Assembly (NCBI GenBank): GCA_016929205.1
Contig: JAFGJF010000373.1
Coordinates: 1-8,805 of the forward strand
Source: Anaerolineae bacterium
GTDB lineage: Bacteria; Chloroflexota; Anaerolineae; JAFGEY01
DNA length: 8,805 bases
Direction of reading: 5' to 3'
Below, in pieces: positions 6,841 through 8,805 of the stretch (its first letter is position 1; each line of letters begins with the position of its first letter). The notes beneath the pieces are model-generated. The model was given only the letters and a program-made list of their open reading frames with translations. It did not search any database and was not told the DNA's origin. Position numbers and translations under genes: made by a program.

Positions 6841-8382
6841 CTATGGGATGGCGTAAACGATAACGTCCCCCTGCTGGAAAACCGGCTGCCACGCCGGATC
6901 CGGTCGCCAGGTTCCGTCGTGCAAGCGTCTTTCGCGCGGGCCGTAAAAGACGTAATCGGGATTTTCGCGCAGTAAAGCAGGATCGCCTTCACGGTAAAAG
7001 GCTTCCAACTGGGCCTCGCGCAGTTCGGCATTGGCCGTTTCAAAGCGATGCCCATAAAAAACGCGCCGCCCGATCCAGGCCGGGATATACAGGCCGGTTT
7101 GGGGTGAAGCGACGATCAGGGCATCGTACGCGCTGTGCTCGTCGAGCCACCGCAGAGCGGCGTATTCATCCTGGGCAATAAAAAGCGATTCGTGATGCGC
7201 CAACGCGCCGACCAGCGAAACGGCGAGAATAAACACATGGGTCAGGGACGCAATGACATACACGACCAGGCGCCATCGTCGAACCCGGCGCGGTAAATGA
7301 TACCAGCCGATCGCGGCGAGCAGGCCCAGAGGCACGATCAAGCCCATCACCAACCGCCGTTGCAGGCTGTAGGGAATGTATAACAAGACAAGAACACAGG
7401 CCGTCCACACGAACAACAATACGTCGCCGTCACGCCTTCGCCTGATGGCAGCCCACATACCGGGCAAAGCAAGCAGCAAAACCGGCCCATAACTCAATGC
7501 ATAATCCCACAGCGGCGGCGAGAGCGTCACATTTTGTGCCGACCAGGCCGCCAGCAGTGGATTTTGCGTCGTGGACAGATAACCGTTGACAACAAAAGGC
7601 AGACCAACAAAGGCAATGACCATGCCCGAAACGATCTCGCGCCAGGGCAGCCTCCGCTGTCTGATCCAATGAACGGCGGTGTAGACGAGCAGCACGACGC
7701 CCACAGACAATAGGCAAAACGGTTGTACCAATGCCAGAACGGCGGTGCACACCCCGAGCCCGATCCACCGCCGCCAGTTCAGACGGCGCTCTCCCCAGGG
7801 CGTGACGCTCCAGACGATCAGCAACAGCATCATGGCGATCGCCAGAGGAAAATGGGGATTGACAAAGAGGCTGTAAAAGATGTACCCTTCCGGTACCCAC
7901 GTGTCGGCCGTCATATGACCCAACAGCGTGGCCAGCCACCCAAAACCGCTGCCGGTAGCGATGATCCAGAATGCAAACTGGCGTTGCGCGCGATCGCTGA
8001 AAAATACACTGGCGGTGTAATACAAGACCAAAAGCAGCCCGATCCCATTGATCGTGCGCACGGCGTGAAAGAGCACGATCGGCGGCAGACGCGTCCAGCG
8101 GGCCACGTGTCCCAGGAAAAGGTAATAGGTGAACAAAAATTCACCATCGTGCGGCTCGGGTGTGTAGGGCAGATGAAAGAGCCAGGCCCCACGCATGCCC
8201 TGCTGCATCTTGGCCAGGTAGGTATTGCCATCTTGAGGGTTGGACAAAAAACCGGTGTAAAACAACGTCGATGGTGTGGCCAGATAAGCAACGAGATAGG
8301 GCAGCAACGCAACCAACGCCAGGCCAACGGCGCAGGTTGCCGCCCAACGCCATTCTTCTTTTGTCATCGTTGTTGTTGTCAT
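6841..8382 (-). CDS. Polytopic membrane protein, uncharacterised GT-C-like family (A1)
   Basis: First gene of the operon, 513 residues from ATG 8382. Helix 1 (about 13-34) is followed by an outer loop QDGNTYLAKMQQG (50-62) and WLFHLPYTPEPHDGEF (67-82). Later blocks are WVPEGY (162-167), NPHFPLA (175-181), WSAQNVTLSPP (280-290), QRRLVMG (341-347) and PLGLLAAIGW (351-360). The C-terminal part (about 395-513) has TGLYIPAWIGRRVFYGHRFET (429-449) and GPRERR (481-486). All are shared with A2, so the pair defines one family. I do not recognise a name; the layout is GT-C-like. Start choice: the frame is open to TTG 8433, but that start would lie about four bases from the predicted transcription start. 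ATG 8382 has GGAA directly upstream and aligns with the A2 N-terminus; ATG 8418 and ATG 8367 are alternatives. The stop is six bases before B1. Confidence 0.82.
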   Translation of the reverse strand: MTTTTMTKEEWRWAATCAVGLALVALLPYLVAYLATPSTLFYTGFLSNPQDGNTYLAKMQQGMRGAWLFHLPYTPEPHDGEFLFTYYLFLGHVARWTRLPPIVLFHAVRTINGIGLLLVLYYTASVFFSDRAQRQFAFWIIATGSGFGWLATLLGHMTADTWVPEGYIFYSLFVNPHFPLAIAMMLLLIVWSVTPWGERRLNWRRWIGLGVCTAVLALVQPFCLLSVGVVLLVYTAVHWIRQRRLPWREIVSGMVIAFVGLPFVVNGYLSTTQNPLLAAWSAQNVTLSPPLWDYALSYGPVLLLALPGMWAAIRRRRDGDVLLFVWTACVLVLLYIPYSLQRRLVMGLIVPLGLLAAIGWYHLPRRVRRWRLVVYVIASLTHVFILAVSLVGALAHHESLFIAQDEYAALRWLDEHSAYDALIVASPQTGLYIPAWIGRRVFYGHRFETANAELREAQLEAFYREGDPALLRENPDYVFYGPRERRLHDGTWRPDPAWQPVFQQGDVIVYAIP

Positions 8383-8444
8383 TTCCGGGCTTGAGTGCTG
8401 TCTTGTCCCCACGTACATCCTCACTCGGATCAAGTATCCTTAAT

Positions 8445-8473
8445 ATTGTAACATATTTTGACCTTTTGACCAA
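8445..8473 (-). promoter_or_regulatory. Candidate sigma70-like promoter of the A1-B1-A2-B2 operon
   Basis: Read on the minus strand, TTGGTC (8473-8468) and TACAAT (8450-8445) are separated by exactly 17 bases. The -10 matches consensus at five of six positions and the -35 only at three. Transcription would start near 8438, giving a leader of about 55 bases to ATG 8382. It is the only good promoter-like sequence seen upstream of the operon. Confidence 0.5.
8456..8471 (+). repeat. Tandem TTTTGACC repeat between divergent promoters
   Basis: Two perfect adjacent copies of TTTTGACC (8456-8463 and 8464-8471) sit inside the spacer and -35 of the predicted minus-strand promoter. An overlapping inverted repeat CCTTT-n5-AAAGG spans 8462-8476. 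The position is suitable for a repressor site on the membrane-protein operon. No binding protein can be named. Confidence 0.4.
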
Positions 8474-8504
8474 AGGATCACACCATCTGGCATCAACGTA
8501 CCTA

Positions 8505-8533
8505 TTGCCTATGACAGGCCAACGTGCTATAAT
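8505..8533 (+). promoter_or_regulatory. Sigma70-like promoter of the ROK kinase gene
   Basis: TTGCCT (8505-8510) and a perfect TATAAT (8528-8533) are separated by 17 bases. Transcription would start near 8540, about 33 bases before the ATG at 8573. An imperfect inverted repeat GCCT-ATGAC-AGGC (8507-8519) overlaps the -35 and could be an operator. Confidence 0.7.
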
Positions 8534-8558
8534 GAGGTAAACGTCATCACCAGAATAC

Positions 8559-8565
8559 AGGAGGG
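8559..8565 (+). promoter_or_regulatory. Strong Shine-Dalgarno of the ROK kinase gene
   Basis: AGGAGGG lies seven bases before ATG 8573. It is the strongest ribosome binding site in the window and fixes the start of the partial kinase gene. Confidence 0.85.
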
Positions 8566-8572
8566 CAAATCA

Positions 8573-8805
8573 ATGGCAAAGACAATCCTCGTTGGCATCG
8601 ATCTGGGAGGAACGAGCCTGGTCGCCGTAGCGACAACGCCCAAGGGCAAAATACTGGGTAGGAAAAAAACAAAAACGCGCGCCGAAGAGGGGGCCAGCGC
8701 CGTACTTGAACGTATTGTCAAGTGTGTCCGTGGTGCGGTGTCCGATGCCGGCGTCAAGCTCAAAGACGTACGGGCCATCGGCATCGGCTTTCCCGGCCCA
8801 TTGAA
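8573..8805 (+). CDS. ROK-family sugar kinase (glucokinase-like), N-terminal fragment
   Basis: The first 77 codons of a gene that runs off the right edge; it is transcribed away from the membrane-protein operon. The protein opens with ILVGIDLGGTSLVAVATTPKG (5-25), the phosphate-1 ATP-binding loop (D-x-GGT) of the ROK/actin-like ATPase fold. An amphipathic helix region follows (about 41-57), and RAIGIGFPGPL (67-77) matches the second ROK block, typically GxGxPGxxd. Family members phosphorylate glucose, mannose, fructose or N-acetyl sugars in the cytoplasm, and some are transcriptional repressors. No DNA-binding helix-turn-helix precedes the kinase fold, so this is an enzyme-type ROK protein. 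The sugar specificity motif (E-x-G-H and the zinc-binding cysteines) lies beyond the window, so substrate is undecided. A strong promoter and ribosome binding site suggest steady expression. Confidence 0.9.
   Translation, partial: MAKTILVGIDLGGTSLVAVATTPKGKILGRKKTKTRAEEGASAVLERIVKCVRGAVSDAGVKLKDVRAIGIGFPGPL

Noticed and set aside
8383..8433. Upstream extension of A1 to a TTG start at 8433
   Set aside because: The extra 17 residues have no counterpart in A2, and the start would sit almost on the predicted transcription start. ATG 8382 fits better, though AAGGA before the TTG keeps this from being certain.

Overview
The window reads as part of a bacterial chromosome, most likely a Chloroflexota (Anaerolineae or Ardenticatenia-like) genome. 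This placement is an inference. It rests on the mix of large YfhO-type membrane proteins with uncharacterised GT-C-like membrane proteins, on the short tandem and palindromic repeats, and on a moderately high GC content. No rRNA or other marker gene is present to confirm it.

Almost the whole window is one long minus-strand run of polytopic membrane proteins, transcribed from right to left. In transcription order these are: protein A1 (6841-8382), YfhO-like B1 (4528-6834), A2, a paralogue of A1 (2853-4547), YfhO-like B2, a paralogue of B1 (370-2856), and then, after a 151-bp gap with hairpins, the first 72 codons of a third kind of GT-C-like membrane protein, C (1-218, running off the left edge). 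The first four genes are tightly packed (6-bp gap, 20-bp overlap, 4-bp ATGA overlap) and so almost certainly form one translationally coupled operon. The order A-B-A'-B' suggests that a two-gene module was duplicated. All five proteins have the shape expected of polyprenyl-phosphate-sugar-dependent GT-C glycosyltransferases or their relatives: a first membrane helix, a long outer loop with acidic or aromatic motifs, many more helices and, in A and B, a soluble C-terminal part. The likely common job is decoration of a cell-surface polymer or protein outside the membrane. No substrate can be read from the sequence.

B2 differs from B1 by carrying two repeat tracts inside basic, probably cytoplasmic loops: three 18-bp units with a palindromic core (2323-2376), and a five-unit 7-bp array (2109-2143). 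The 7-bp array is not a multiple of three. Loss of one unit would put a stop codon directly after the array, so B2 is a candidate for phase-variable expression.

At the right end a 190-bp divergent intergenic region holds a strong sigma70-like promoter and an excellent Shine-Dalgarno for a plus-strand ROK-family sugar kinase (8573 to the edge, partial). It also holds a plausible opposing promoter for the membrane-protein operon and a tandem TTTTGACC repeat between them. There is no gene-free stretch longer than 300 bases. I saw no tRNA, rRNA, CRISPR array, transposase or phage gene.
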